This document shows positions 17,289-25,900 of a stretch of 64,000 bases of DNA, one piece after another. The translations under genes were made by a program, and so were the position numbers. Source of the stretch: CALGLS01 sp047626155 (GTDB lineage: Bacteria > Bacteroidota > Bacteroidia > Chitinophagales > Saprospiraceae); the NCBI GenBank assembly GCA_047626155.1, contig JBLHRR010000005.1, positions 35,500 through 99,499 of the forward strand. Direction: 5' to 3'. How positions within the stretch are numbered: position 1 is the stretch's first letter; each line of letters begins with the position of its first letter. The notes beneath the pieces were generated by a model. That model made no database searches, was not told the DNA's origin, and saw nothing but the letters and a program-made list of their open reading frames with translations.

Positions 17289-17405
17289 AAATCCCGAGCG
17301 AGCGCAGCGAGTCGAGGGATACGAAAAAGGGAGTCCACTTAAATTTCGAGCGCAGTCGAGAGATTTACCTCCTTTACAAAGGATAGGTTCCTCAACTGCA
17401 CTCGA
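17289..17405 (+). repeat. Dispersed repeat, GAGCGAG...GAGTCGAGGGATA family, copy B
   Basis: Carries CCCGAGCGAGCGCAGCGAG, TCGAGGGATA, CTTAAATTTCGAGCGCAG and TTTACCTCCTT in the order seen in copy A at 4968-5065. It begins five bases after the repressor stop codon. Confidence 0.65.
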
Positions 17406-17411
17406 AATAAA

Positions 17412-17444
17412 AGTAACACTATCATTACAAATAATAGTGTTACT
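17412..17444. other. Perfect 11-bp hairpin
   Basis: AGTAACACTAT and ATAGTGTTACT flank an 11-base loop. There is no T-run, so it could be an RNA stability element or operator. Confidence 0.4.
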
Positions 17445-17555
17445 CCTTTGATTCAGTTATGTACTAAATTACCAACAAAAATATAAGATTAATAGTCTCT
17501 CTTAGGTGAAGGTGTTCGTTCCTTCATCCTATATCCTGCTGTTTTTTTGATTCTT

Positions 17556-17587
17556 AAATCCCGGAGAAAACCTTCGGGATTTTTTTA
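17556..17587 (+). terminator. Rho-independent terminator
   Basis: AAATCCCG and CGGGATTT close on an 11-base loop and run into seven T on the plus strand. It is the likely end of the S24-repressor transcript although 270 bases downstream. Confidence 0.7.
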
Positions 17588-17696
17588 TTTAGTGTAATAG
17601 AGTTTATGTTGAAGTGCTGGATAAAAACATCATTTGAGAACATATAAATTATTTTGGAATAAACTCTAATGCTTATTGATTGTTTTGACCAGTTAC

Positions 17697-19661
17697 TTAT
17701 GATTTCAAATGCTTCCCAAAAAAACCGACCATTGCCTTATAAGATTCAAAACGGTTTTCTTCGTTATGGAAACCATGGCCTTCATTATACTTCACCATAT
17801 AAGGCACCTCAATTCCACGTTCCCGAAGGGAACGTACAATCTGATCCGCTTCGTCAATATTTACCCTTGGGTCATTGGCCCCTTGAACAACAAATAATGG
17901 TGTTTTAATTTTATCAGTATGTAAAGCTGGTGAAGCAGCCGCCATTTCCTCTTGATCTTCTTCAGGATTACCAACCATGGTATACATCATCTTAAGGTAA
18001 GGTTCCCAGTAAGGGGGGATTGTTTTCATGAAGGTGAACAAATTCGAAACACCAACATAATCCACTGCACAAGCATATAGGTCTGGAGTGAAAGTAACAC
18101 CAGCAAGTGTTGCATAGCCACCATAGCTACCTCCATAAATAGCAACTCGTTTAGGATCAGCAATACCTTTATTGATCAACCATTGAACACCATCCGTAAT
18201 ATCATCTTGCATGGTACGTCCCCATTGCTTAAAACTTTTTTCCCAGAAAGAACGACCGTATCCGGTACTTCCCCTGAAGTTCATTTGCAAAACCGCATAG
18301 CCTCTGCTCGCTAATAATTGTATCTCAGGACTGAAACCCCAACTATCTCGGTGCCAAGGGCCACCATGAGGATTAATGATAACCGGAAGACTCTTGTTTT
18401 CTTGGCCTTTTGGCAAAGTCAGATAGCCATTAATAGTAAGGCCATCTCTTGACTCATATTGGATTGGTTGCATTTCCGCCATATCTGCTTCATCAATCCA
18501 AGGACTAATTTCTGCTATTTGGGTTAACTCATCGGCCTTAGAATCATAAAAATAATAAGCACCTAAAGAGCGGTCACTAAATGTACGAACCATGAATTTA
18601 TCTTCCGCTTTATTCATGCTTGTAATCCAGCATTCGTAATTTCCCAATTCCTCTTTTAATCTTCTTGAAATGGTCGCGCGTTCTTCATCAAAATAATGAA
18701 AATGATATTTGGCTGCGTTATACGCAACGCTTGTCAGAACCTTTCGTTTTTTTGAATAGCTCAAATCAGAAACATCAACATCAGGATTACTAAAGATAAT
18801 ATCGCCGATCTCTTCGCCAGTAGCCATGTTAAATTTGATGATAACACTTTTGTCTCGATTCAAATTAGAAGTCGCATAAACAATGCTGCTATTGTCAAAT
18901 TCAAAAAAGAGAGGAGAGATGGATTCCCGAAAATCACTTGTTATAACATCTCGGAAATCTTCCTCTTCATTGTCTCGATACATCAAAACATTATTGGTGC
19001 CGCCGACTATTTTTGTAGCAATTCTCAATTTACCATTATGATCCGTCATCCAATTGTCGAGCGGTTCCATAGGGTTGGTGTTACTGGCTAGTTGTTTGTG
19101 TTTACCTGTAACAATGTTTACACGGTATGGCTCAAAGAGTTGTGGATTGTTTTTGTTCATTCCAATGATGATCTCGTCCTCAAAGTCTTCAAGGCGATCA
19201 ATCAGTTGAATTCTGATTTTATCAAAAGGACTAAGGTCTATCTCGTTTTTCCCATTCTTGTCAACACCAAATAGTTTGAAATTCTCATCACCGCCACTGT
19301 CTTTGATATACAGTAATCTATTGTTGTTGGCCCAAAAGAAAGAAGAAATGTCTCGGGCCGTTTCGCTGGTAATACGAACCGCCTCCTCCTCACCAATCTT
19401 TTGGATGAATATATTCTGACGCCTTTCGTAAGGGCCGAGATAAGAAAAGTACAAACCGTCGGGAGACAATTGATACCTTGTTTTCTGTGGCGTACGAAAA
19501 AAGTCTTCAACGGAATATTTGGAATCACCAGTGGCCATTTGCACCAATTGGGCTAAATCGGCATCAGAAGTAACCAGACTGGGATCGCCGGGTAGCTTGT
19601 TATTATGGTCTGGGGAAATAGTAGATGATTGTGAATCTTGCATGTCGTTATTTTTTTGCAA
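17697..19661 (-). CDS. S9C-type prolyl oligopeptidase family / acylaminoacyl peptidase-like hydrolase
   Basis: 654 residues without a signal peptide, hence probably cytoplasmic. The N-terminal 370 residues form a beta-propeller (repeats such as LSPDGLYFSYLGP). The C-terminal alpha/beta hydrolase has Ser512 in GGSYGGYATLAG, Asp597 in QGANDPRVN and His629 in NEGHGF; the oxyanion motif NPHGGPW precedes them. These enzymes cut short or N-acylated peptides. A second possible start at Met7 (19643) fits equally well. The gene is convergent with the repressor unit and stands alone; function beyond oligopeptide hydrolysis cannot be given. Confidence 0.87.
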   Translation of the reverse strand: MQKNNDMQDSQSSTISPDHNNKLPGDPSLVTSDADLAQLVQMATGDSKYSVEDFFRTPQKTRYQLSPDGLYFSYLGPYERRQNIFIQKIGEEEAVRITSETARDISSFFWANNNRLLYIKDSGGDENFKLFGVDKNGKNEIDLSPFDKIRIQLIDRLEDFEDEIIIGMNKNNPQLFEPYRVNIVTGKHKQLASNTNPMEPLDNWMTDHNGKLRIATKIVGGTNNVLMYRDNEEEDFRDVITSDFRESISPLFFEFDNSSIVYATSNLNRDKSVIIKFNMATGEEIGDIIFSNPDVDVSDLSYSKKRKVLTSVAYNAAKYHFHYFDEERATISRRLKEELGNYECWITSMNKAEDKFMVRTFSDRSLGAYYFYDSKADELTQIAEISPWIDEADMAEMQPIQYESRDGLTINGYLTLPKGQENKSLPVIINPHGGPWHRDSWGFSPEIQLLASRGYAVLQMNFRGSTGYGRSFWEKSFKQWGRTMQDDITDGVQWLINKGIADPKRVAIYGGSYGGYATLAGVTFTPDLYACAVDYVGVSNLFTFMKTIPPYWEPYLKMMYTMVGNPEEDQEEMAAASPALHTDKIKTPLFVVQGANDPRVNIDEADQIVRSLRERGIEVPYMVKYNEGHGFHNEENRFESYKAMVGFFGKHLKS

Positions 19662-19987
19662 AGCTAGAAAAATTATAACGAAAATAAAAAAGGAGAAGTG
19701 TATGCCGATGATATAAAAAAGGCTTTAGGATAAGAAGATATGGCATTTCTCCGCATATAGTCAAAATGGTAATGTTTTGGTATAGAGTTTGGTACATAAA
19801 GTTAAGCCTAAGGCCGCAACACACTGTGAGTTGTTCCATTCTATAAAGTAGCTCCTTTGAAGCTACAGCAACTCCCCCACACTTTCACAATTTGATATCC
19901 CATTACAAAATATGACTATTACGCTTTGTGCGTAACTGGCCAGATACGACATTATATTGTTTCTTCTTTTAGCAGATGATGTATCTT

Positions 19988-20112
19988 AAGCAACAACGAA
20001 AAATTAAATCCCGATTTGGAAATGATTATGTAAATCAAAACGACCAAAGGGAGAGTGATTTATATAATCGTTTCCACCAAAGAAATCAGGAAATTATTTT
20101 TTGTGTAATACT
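19988..20112 (+). repeat. Palindromic intergenic repeat, family 1, copy 2
   Basis: Same layout as copy 1. In the inner stem the left arm has T in place of C at position 6 and G in place of A at position 13; both still pair as G-U in RNA. The outer stem has one C-A mismatch. Confidence 0.9.
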
Positions 20113-20156
20113 AAGGTATATTTTTTGTAAAAGAATCATATTGATTTATAAAAGAG

Positions 20157-20210
20157 CGTCAGCCTGTACACTCTTCCCGATGTCCTAATGATCGGGCCGG
20201 CTGCTTTTTT
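20157..20210 (+). terminator. Terminator-like double hairpin upstream of the T9SS gene
   Basis: CAGCC/GGCTG encloses an inner stem CCCGAT/ATCGGG, followed by six T. No plus-strand gene precedes it, so it may terminate transcripts from the repeat element or an unknown RNA. Confidence 0.5.
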
Positions 20211-20233
20211 ATGGAATCTTAAAATCCCCTGAG

Positions 20234-22912
20234 ATGAAGTATTCTACATGGTGTTCTATATTTGTAGTCTTATTGTTTAATTTTTTAAGCTGGACAAGTA
20301 TCTCTGCACAGCTACAATTCGAATCTTTTTTGTTTGAAGGCTACAATAGTCCCTTTTTGGATAACGCATCTGCAGTGACGGTCAGTCCAGGTGAAGCACA
20401 ATTATATGTCAGTAGCTATGATGACGATGCCATTAGCTTGTTTAATCGAGATTTGAATAGCGGTGCAACTGAATTTGTAGAAACGTATAAAAATGGCATT
20501 AATCAAGTAAGCGGTCTTGATGGAATAAGTGATGTGCTGGTTAGCCCCGATGGCCGTCACCTCTACGCCACTGGCCAGGATGATGATGCTATTGCCGTTT
20601 TTGAAAGAGATCAGATTAATGGAAAGTTACTGTTTTTATATAGTGCTAAAAATAGTAACAATGGGCTCACCGAGTACAGTGGATTGAATGGAGTGCACAA
20701 ATTGAAATTTACCACAGATGGAAATTTCCTTTTTGCCATCAGTAGCCTTAGTAATACACTCACCGTTTTTAAAAGAAATGTCATAACTGGATATCTTAAT
20801 ATACATCAGCAATTCAAAGACGGAGAAGGAGGAGTTAATGATATGACCTATCCCGTAGATCTTGTCCAGTCTCCAGATGAAGAGTATGTATATGTAATTA
20901 GTCTGGGAGACAATGCCATCACAACCTTTAGTAGAGAAATAGCTACAGGGAATCTAAATTTTGAAAATGTAACGAATCAAATCCCAGGCTTAAATATAGC
21001 AAAGTCCATTGCCATCAGTCCTAAAAGTCGTTACCTCTTTGTTTCAGATGAAAATGAAATTTTTGCATTTAACAACAGTGCCAATACTGCTTCTTTTAAT
21101 GGTCTGGGAGGAGCGAGCTCCGTCACCCTTAGCCCAGACGGAAAATTCATCTATGTAAGTGGTGCAACCGATGACGCTGTTGCTATTTTTAGTTGTGTTG
21201 TTCATGAGAATATAACGGCGACGATTTGTGAAGGAGACCGTTATGTGTTTGGGAATGAATTGTTAGAAGTATCAGGAGTATACGAGCATATTGTGGAGTC
21301 AGCAGGGTGTAAAACGATTACTGCCTTAACGTTAAAGGTTGACCCAACGAATGTAGAAATAACGAAAAGTATTTGTAACGGTGACACCTTTGAAGTGGCA
21401 GGAGTTGCTCATATTTATAGTGGGGAATATTCCTATGCGCTACTTTCCAGTAACGGATGTGATAGTATTGTTAAGTTGACGTTGGCGGTCCTTGATCAAT
21501 TTCCGGAAACGGTAGAAAATGCAAGGATCTGCGAAGGGGAAAACTACAATTGGAATGGAATGAATTATGAGACCAATGGCCAATATGAAACGATGCTGAC
21601 AACAACTTATGGTTGTGATAGTATGGTTTTATTGAATTTAGAAGTATTACCAGGAATAGAGGAAAATCAATTCGTAACAGTTTGCGGACCTGAGTTTTAC
21701 GTTTTTGGAACAAGTAATTACATAAGCAGCGGAGAATATAGCAATACCTACTCCTCCTTTACTGGCTGCGATAGTACGGTGCTGCTGAATTTGTTTTTTG
21801 TACCAGACGCCTACACACAGGAAGCAACAATTTGTGAAGGAGACGTTTTTGAATTAGGTGATCAGGTATTAGATTCTGAAGGAGAATATGTAGTAGAGGT
21901 ATTGTTAAATAACGGTTGTCTGGTAAATGTGTATTTGATGTTGACTGTTGCTCCGGTAGTAATGAGTAGTACTATAGCAGCTATTTGCGAAGGGGAAGAG
22001 TTCCTTTTTAATGATATCCTTTATAATGAATCAGGACTTTATTCGGCTGCTTTTCCAATAGTAATCGAATGTGATAGTATGGCTTATTTGGACTTGACTG
22101 TTTTTGCCGTTTCAAAGGAAATTACAGCTACCATTTGCGAAGGAGAGGAATATCTTTTAGGAAATGAGACCTTTTTAGAATCAGGAACTTATAGTTTGTT
22201 CTTTGATTCTTATAACGGATGTGATAGTCTTGTTACGTTATTGTTGAATGTGGTGGTAATGGAAGAGGAAATAAATGAATCTTTTTGCCAAGGCGATGTA
22301 TATAGCTTCGGGGCAGAGACTTATACGGAAGGGGGTACTTACGTGCAGGCGGTGTTGGATAGCTCAGGTTGTGAAACAACTTATACTCTTTATTTAGAAC
22401 AGTTGTCTGTCCTTTTTGCTGATGAAAACATCGTAGCTGATGATGGAACGGGAAGCGGAGGTATTACTATTGTAGAAACGGAAGGAGGAGAAGCGCCATA
22501 TAATTATGAGTGGAGTACTGGCGAAGTAGGATTGAGTATTTCCAATCTATTTTCAGGAACATATGAATTAACCATTACAGATTTCAATGGATGCTTTTCT
22601 ACCTTTGAGTATGAGGTTTCTAATTTAACAAAAGTGTCTGCCTTAAATGATCTGATTTTTAAAGCGCAACTATTGCCAAATTTAATTGAGCAAGGAGGAA
22701 TGGTGTATTTGGAAATACAAACAGAAAAGGCAAGAAGGGCAGAATTGGTATTGGTAGATATAAACGGAAGAGAACAACAATTGACTTGGTTGGATTTGAA
22801 TATCGGAGAAACGCATTTTACTTTTGAAGCGCCGAAGGATGCAGGGATGTATTTCCTGCAATTGAGATCGGAAGGGGAAGTAAAGGCTTTAAAGTTGTCT
22901 GTAGTAAACTAA
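20234..22912 (+). CDS. Secreted T9SS cargo protein: beta-propeller, eight Cys-rich repeats, SprB-like repeat, sorting domain
   Basis: 892 residues. A signal peptide ending S-I-S-A-Q is followed by a lactonase/YVTN-type propeller (about 30-315; repeated VSPDGRHLYATG-like blades). Residues about 324-716 are eight repeats of about 50 residues, each starting I-C-E-G-(D/E)-x-(Y/F) and ending G-C-D-S-x-x-x-L-x-L. One SprB-like repeat (about 720-800: APYNYEWSTGE, FNGCFSTFEYEV) follows, and the last 80 residues end in AGMYFLQLRSEGEVKALKL, a type-A T9SS sorting domain. The protein should be carried across the outer membrane by T9SS and attached or released; adhesion or gliding are plausible roles. A strong terminator follows. 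It is a single-gene unit. Confidence 0.85.
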   Translation: MKYSTWCSIFVVLLFNFLSWTSISAQLQFESFLFEGYNSPFLDNASAVTVSPGEAQLYVSSYDDDAISLFNRDLNSGATEFVETYKNGINQVSGLDGISDVLVSPDGRHLYATGQDDDAIAVFERDQINGKLLFLYSAKNSNNGLTEYSGLNGVHKLKFTTDGNFLFAISSLSNTLTVFKRNVITGYLNIHQQFKDGEGGVNDMTYPVDLVQSPDEEYVYVISLGDNAITTFSREIATGNLNFENVTNQIPGLNIAKSIAISPKSRYLFVSDENEIFAFNNSANTASFNGLGGASSVTLSPDGKFIYVSGATDDAVAIFSCVVHENITATICEGDRYVFGNELLEVSGVYEHIVESAGCKTITALTLKVDPTNVEITKSICNGDTFEVAGVAHIYSGEYSYALLSSNGCDSIVKLTLAVLDQFPETVENARICEGENYNWNGMNYETNGQYETMLTTTYGCDSMVLLNLEVLPGIEENQFVTVCGPEFYVFGTSNYISSGEYSNTYSSFTGCDSTVLLNLFFVPDAYTQEATICEGDVFELGDQVLDSEGEYVVEVLLNNGCLVNVYLMLTVAPVVMSSTIAAICEGEEFLFNDILYNESGLYSAAFPIVIECDSMAYLDLTVFAVSKEITATICEGEEYLLGNETFLESGTYSLFFDSYNGCDSLVTLLLNVVVMEEEINESFCQGDVYSFGAETYTEGGTYVQAVLDSSGCETTYTLYLEQLSVLFADENIVADDGTGSGGITIVETEGGEAPYNYEWSTGEVGLSISNLFSGTYELTITDFNGCFSTFEYEVSNLTKVSALNDLIFKAQLLPNLIEQGGMVYLEIQTEKARRAELVLVDINGREQQLTWLDLNIGETHFTFEAPKDAGMYFLQLRSEGEVKALKLSVVN

Positions 22913-23133
22913 GACGAGGCGCGAAAAAATATTGACCTAAGGGTTTCAATTTAACTAGTGATAATAACTAATATGATAAATACCGAGAGTGGGGTATGTA
23001 TCAGACTAGGTAATGACTTAACTTTGTATTACCAAAACTTACAACAACTTACAATTGAAATTTACAAAAGTTAATGATTCTTAGACACTAAGAATTAACT
23101 TAATCCAATCGGCTTGGGAAACGACAAAAAAAG

Positions 23134-23171
23134 AAATCCGGAATTCACGTAAAGTGGGTTCCGGGTTTTTT
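23134..23171 (+). terminator. Rho-independent terminator of the T9SS protein gene
   Basis: AAATCCGGAA pairs with TTCCGGGTTT, extended inward by CAC/GTG, and runs into six T. It is 220 bases after the stop codon. Confidence 0.8.
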
Positions 23172-23202
23172 GTTTATAATTTTACTAAATCCGAAACGGA
23201 TT

Positions 23203-23880
23203 TTAGTATCCATTAAAAATAACCAAACTAAGCCCAAATGTCATATAGTTCTTCTCCAATAGCTCACCGCTATCAGGCTCGCCAAGGTTGTCCGCAAGTT
23301 TGCTGATATCAAATTGATCGATAGGGATCTGAACAAAAGGACGAAGCGCAAAGGAGATGGTGCCATCATGGTTGGTATAAAGCCCCAGATAAATGGTACC
23401 TATCCATTGGTCGGTTTTCAAAATGTCAATACGGTCATCGGTTGTCCGCTCCTTCATCGTCATTCTATTATAACCAAGAGATACCCCAAGTCCAACAGGG
23501 CCGATGTAGTTTTCCAACCCAAAAGTGTAAGTATTAAACCGATAAATCAATTTCTTCTGGAATGCCGCATTCGTAGTCGGAAGCCTGCCTTCTGCGTTTT
23601 TGTTTGCAAAGCTGGCTCTCCAACTAGCTTCTAAGGCCACAAAACCAATTCGATACCGAAGTCCGACATCCAGACCATGGATCCAGTTTAAATCATCAAA
23701 GGTTTCTCGTAGCCAAGGATTTCTTTCATTATAAGACTGGAGCAGCTTATTGTTTTCCTCGGGTTCTAAATAAGCTGGCGTATATCCCACCTTGAAATGC
23801 ATTTGCGCATTTGCAGAAATGCTGCTTAAAAGCAAAAACGAAATAGAGAGAAAACGAAGTAAAGTGATTGTCTTTGTCAT
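23203..23880 (-). CDS. Outer-membrane beta-barrel-like protein of unknown function
   Basis: 225 residues from the ATG at 23878-23880, chosen because a good signal peptide (LRFLSISFLLLSSISANAQ) follows at once; a longer frame to 23949 would add a non-signal extension. The mature part alternates hydrophobic and polar residues with many Tyr, Gly and Trp (GLDVGLRYRIGFVALEASW, NTYTFGLENYIGPVGLGVSLGYNR broken into strands) and ends in a hydrophobic VIFNGY, which fits an outer-membrane barrel of about eight strands. No specific family is recognised. Convergent with the T9SS gene and divergent from the glucosaminidase-like gene. Confidence 0.65.
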   Translation of the reverse strand: MTKTITLLRFLSISFLLLSSISANAQMHFKVGYTPAYLEPEENNKLLQSYNERNPWLRETFDDLNWIHGLDVGLRYRIGFVALEASWRASFANKNAEGRLPTTNAAFQKKLIYRFNTYTFGLENYIGPVGLGVSLGYNRMTMKERTTDDRIDILKTDQWIGTIYLGLYTNHDGTISFALRPFVQIPIDQFDISKLADNLGEPDSGELLEKNYMTFGLSLVIFNGY

Positions 23881-24066
23881 GAATGCGGTGTTTGTGCAAA
23901 GATAGCAGTAGAACGCAGAATTGCTTAAAATTGAAATGAAAATCAACATTTTAAAGTCGATCTCTCCAAAGTATGATGGGTGGCTAAAGATTTGAAATCA
24001 AAATTAGTGCAAGATTTATATGTAATAAACGATATGTATAAAGAGCTATTTATCAATGGGATGAAA

Positions 24067-24088
24067 TTTGTTTTAATATTAAAACAAA
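24067..24088. promoter_or_regulatory. 22-bp perfect palindrome upstream of GH73-like gene
   Basis: TTTGTTTTAAT is followed immediately by its reverse complement. Two more half-sites of the form GTTTTAAA follow at about 24093 and 24125. The cluster overlaps the predicted promoter, so it may be an operator. Confidence 0.45.
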
Positions 24089-24103
24089 AAATGTTTTAAA
24101 ATA

Positions 24104-24136
24104 TTTGGATTTGATAAACAAAAAGTTTTAAATTTG
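24104..24136 (+). promoter_or_regulatory. Bacteroidota-type promoter
   Basis: TTTG at 24104-24107 and TAAATTTG at 24129-24136 match the -33 and -7 boxes of the Bacteroidota housekeeping sigma factor with a 21-base spacer. The ATG follows 36 bases later. Confidence 0.5.
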
Positions 24137-24172
24137 TATTGTCAATTTAGTTTTCGTCAAAAAAATAAAATC

Positions 24173-24931
24173 ATGCAAAGTACACTAACAACTACCAAAA
24201 TGGGGACCTATGTCCGCACCCATTGGTTCAAAATGATAATGATAGGAATGGTGGTATTTATATTTTTGAGAAAAGATTTTAGCTTTTCCATTAATCTAAA
24301 TGACCCCAGCAAAACAGAACAAGAATCAGCGCCTCTAAAAGAAGAAGTGCGCCAACAAAAGACGTCTAAAAAAGAGTCGCCAATTACAGTGAATCACGAA
24401 ATAGCGAAAGCCAGCGGAACTTCTTTGTTTGATATGCTTTCTTCGGTTTCTTTAGGAGGAACAACTACCAAAAAAGAAAAGAAGGAATTGGCGGTTGTCA
24501 GCGAATCCACTAGAGAAGCCTACATAGGTCGCTTTGCTAAAGTAGCCATTAATGAACGGAAGAAATTCGGGATCCCAGCTTCTATTATTCTTGCAAATGG
24601 ATTGTTACACAGTTCCGGTGGGACCCGCGATATGGTGCTGGCAGGTAATAACCATTTCGGATTGCCTTGTACCACTAATTGGAGAGGAGAAAGTGCGACC
24701 TACAACGACGCCTGTTATAGACACTACGAAAATGCTTGGACGAGCTTCCGAGACCATAGTCTTTACCTGACCACCGGTTCTACTAAAAACCTGGTACGTC
24801 TTGGTTCCACAGATTATAAAGCCTGGGCAACGGCCATGGAAAAGGTGTCTATTTTTGAAATTGATGACTTAGCGAATAAACTCATTGAGATTATTGAAGG
24901 CTACAACTTGGATAAGTTAGATAAGAAATAA
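24173..24931 (+). CDS. Membrane-anchored glucosaminidase-like (GH73) protein lacking the catalytic Glu
   Basis: 252 residues from the ATG at 24173. Residues 18-32 form a membrane anchor, 40-110 a Lys/Glu/Ser-rich spacer and about 115-245 a GH73 (FlgJ/AtlA-type) domain that should face the periplasm. The family hallmark is ILAQ-A-x-LESG...ANNxFG; here the aligned segment is ILANGLLHSSGG...AGNNHFG, so the catalytic Glu is His146. The rest of the fold (CYRHYENAWTSFRDHS, TDYKAWATAM) is well kept, so the protein may bind glycan strands without cutting, or use another residue. A clear promoter and palindrome lie upstream and a strong terminator downstream. Confidence 0.8.
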   Translation: MQSTLTTTKMGTYVRTHWFKMIMIGMVVFIFLRKDFSFSINLNDPSKTEQESAPLKEEVRQQKTSKKESPITVNHEIAKASGTSLFDMLSSVSLGGTTTKKEKKELAVVSESTREAYIGRFAKVAINERKKFGIPASIILANGLLHSSGGTRDMVLAGNNHFGLPCTTNWRGESATYNDACYRHYENAWTSFRDHSLYLTTGSTKNLVRLGSTDYKAWATAMEKVSIFEIDDLANKLIEIIEGYNLDKLDKK

Positions 24932-25056
24932 AAGAATGGATGTGTTTATGTCATATCCAAAATCAGATCGAAAGGGCTATTGTTTTATTTTGATAGTCTT
25001 GTGTAATACTTAGATAGCCATTAGTTTAGTTTTAATAAATAGTATTGTTAGATGCG

Positions 25057-25088
25057 AGAGCCGGGGCTGAGGCCCCGGCTCTTCTTTC
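25057..25088 (+). terminator. Rho-independent terminator of the GH73-like gene
   Basis: An 11-bp GC-rich perfect stem (AGAGCCGGGGC / GCCCCGGCTCT) with a TGAG loop, followed by a T-rich stretch. Confidence 0.75.
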
Positions 25089-25132
25089 CTAAAAGTATGG
25101 CTCAAAAAAATAATTTAGGGAATAAAAGGCTG

Positions 25133-25675
25133 TTATAAACCCGGATACTTCATTTTATAATAATGAACACCGGCGCCATAGACCCAGCCTTCGTTGCCTT
25201 TGTAGTGACGGACTTTCACCCAAGGTTCATTGGCGGTGATCCCTTCACCGAGGGAGATAATATCTGTAGAATCACTTACTTCATTGAGGAAGGTCAATTC
25301 ATCGAAAAGAGGAAGTGTTGTTATGAAAGGGCTGTCGACAGAAGGTGCGCGGCGTAATTTGAGTCCGTCTATACTAACATAAAGTTTTGTAGCAAAAACC
25401 GTTTTGATAACGGGAGCGGGACTGTTATCATCAGCTGTTATTGTCTGCGCAGAGGATGCTGCTGTTGGTCGTTCCGAGGAGGTCGTTTCAGCCAGCGCAA
25501 TAGAGTCGGCCCGTTCAGTTTCCGTAGCTGCACTTTCTTCTGTAGTTGGTTCAACATATTCCTGTTTTTTTGCACTACATTTGCTTATGGCCCAAATGAT
25601 AAAGCAAAGAAAGAAAACGAAAACGATAAGTACTTCTGTTTTTATGCGGAGACCCGCACCTTTTTTCTGTGTCAT
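25133..25675 (-). CDS. Membrane-anchored bacterial SH3-domain protein
   Basis: 180 residues. A single helix at about 14-33 (VLIVFVFFLCFIIWAIS) anchors the protein; residues 35-90 are a Thr/Ser/Glu/Ala-rich linker; residues about 95-178 form an SH3b domain (KLYVSIDGLKLRRAPSVDS, then a long insert, WVKVRHYKGNEGWVYG). SH3b domains usually bind peptidoglycan or proteins at the cell wall. The gene is convergent with the GH73-like gene, and both are cell-wall linked. Specific function unknown. Confidence 0.8.
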   Translation of the reverse strand: MTQKKGAGLRIKTEVLIVFVFFLCFIIWAISKCSAKKQEYVEPTTEESAATETERADSIALAETTSSERPTAASSAQTITADDNSPAPVIKTVFATKLYVSIDGLKLRRAPSVDSPFITTLPLFDELTFLNEVSDSTDIISLGEGITANEPWVKVRHYKGNEGWVYGAGVHYYKMKYPGL

Positions 25676-25900
25676 GGTGTGAATGTTTTGTAATGCTTAG
25701 GGACTCAAGATCAAGGCTGAAATTTCCCCTTACAAAATGGATACTTATGCGAATGTAATGAGGTTCTTTTGAAAAATAGGGAGAATAATGTTTTTTTTGA
25801 AGAATATGGTTCAGTGGAACAGAGGATGTCTGCAAATTCTGCATATCGGAACCCAAGAATAAAATACTATTAAAACAAAATACCAATTTCTAACAAAACA

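Larger units (their letters stand above)
17285..17696. other. Intergenic region with repeat, hairpin and terminator
   Basis: Contains the dispersed repeat at 17289-17405, an 11-bp perfect hairpin at 17412-17444 and a terminator at 17556-17587. No gene is seen. Confidence 0.5.
19662..20233. other. Intergenic region with repeat and terminator-like structure
   Basis: No gene is supported. A plus-strand frame at 19976-20188 is only the palindromic repeat read through. The region holds the repeat at 19988-20112 and the structure at 20157-20210. Confidence 0.5.

Noticed and set aside
19976..20188. 70-codon plus-strand frame
   Set aside because: It is almost entirely a copy of the palindromic repeat family, which is non-coding in its other three copies.
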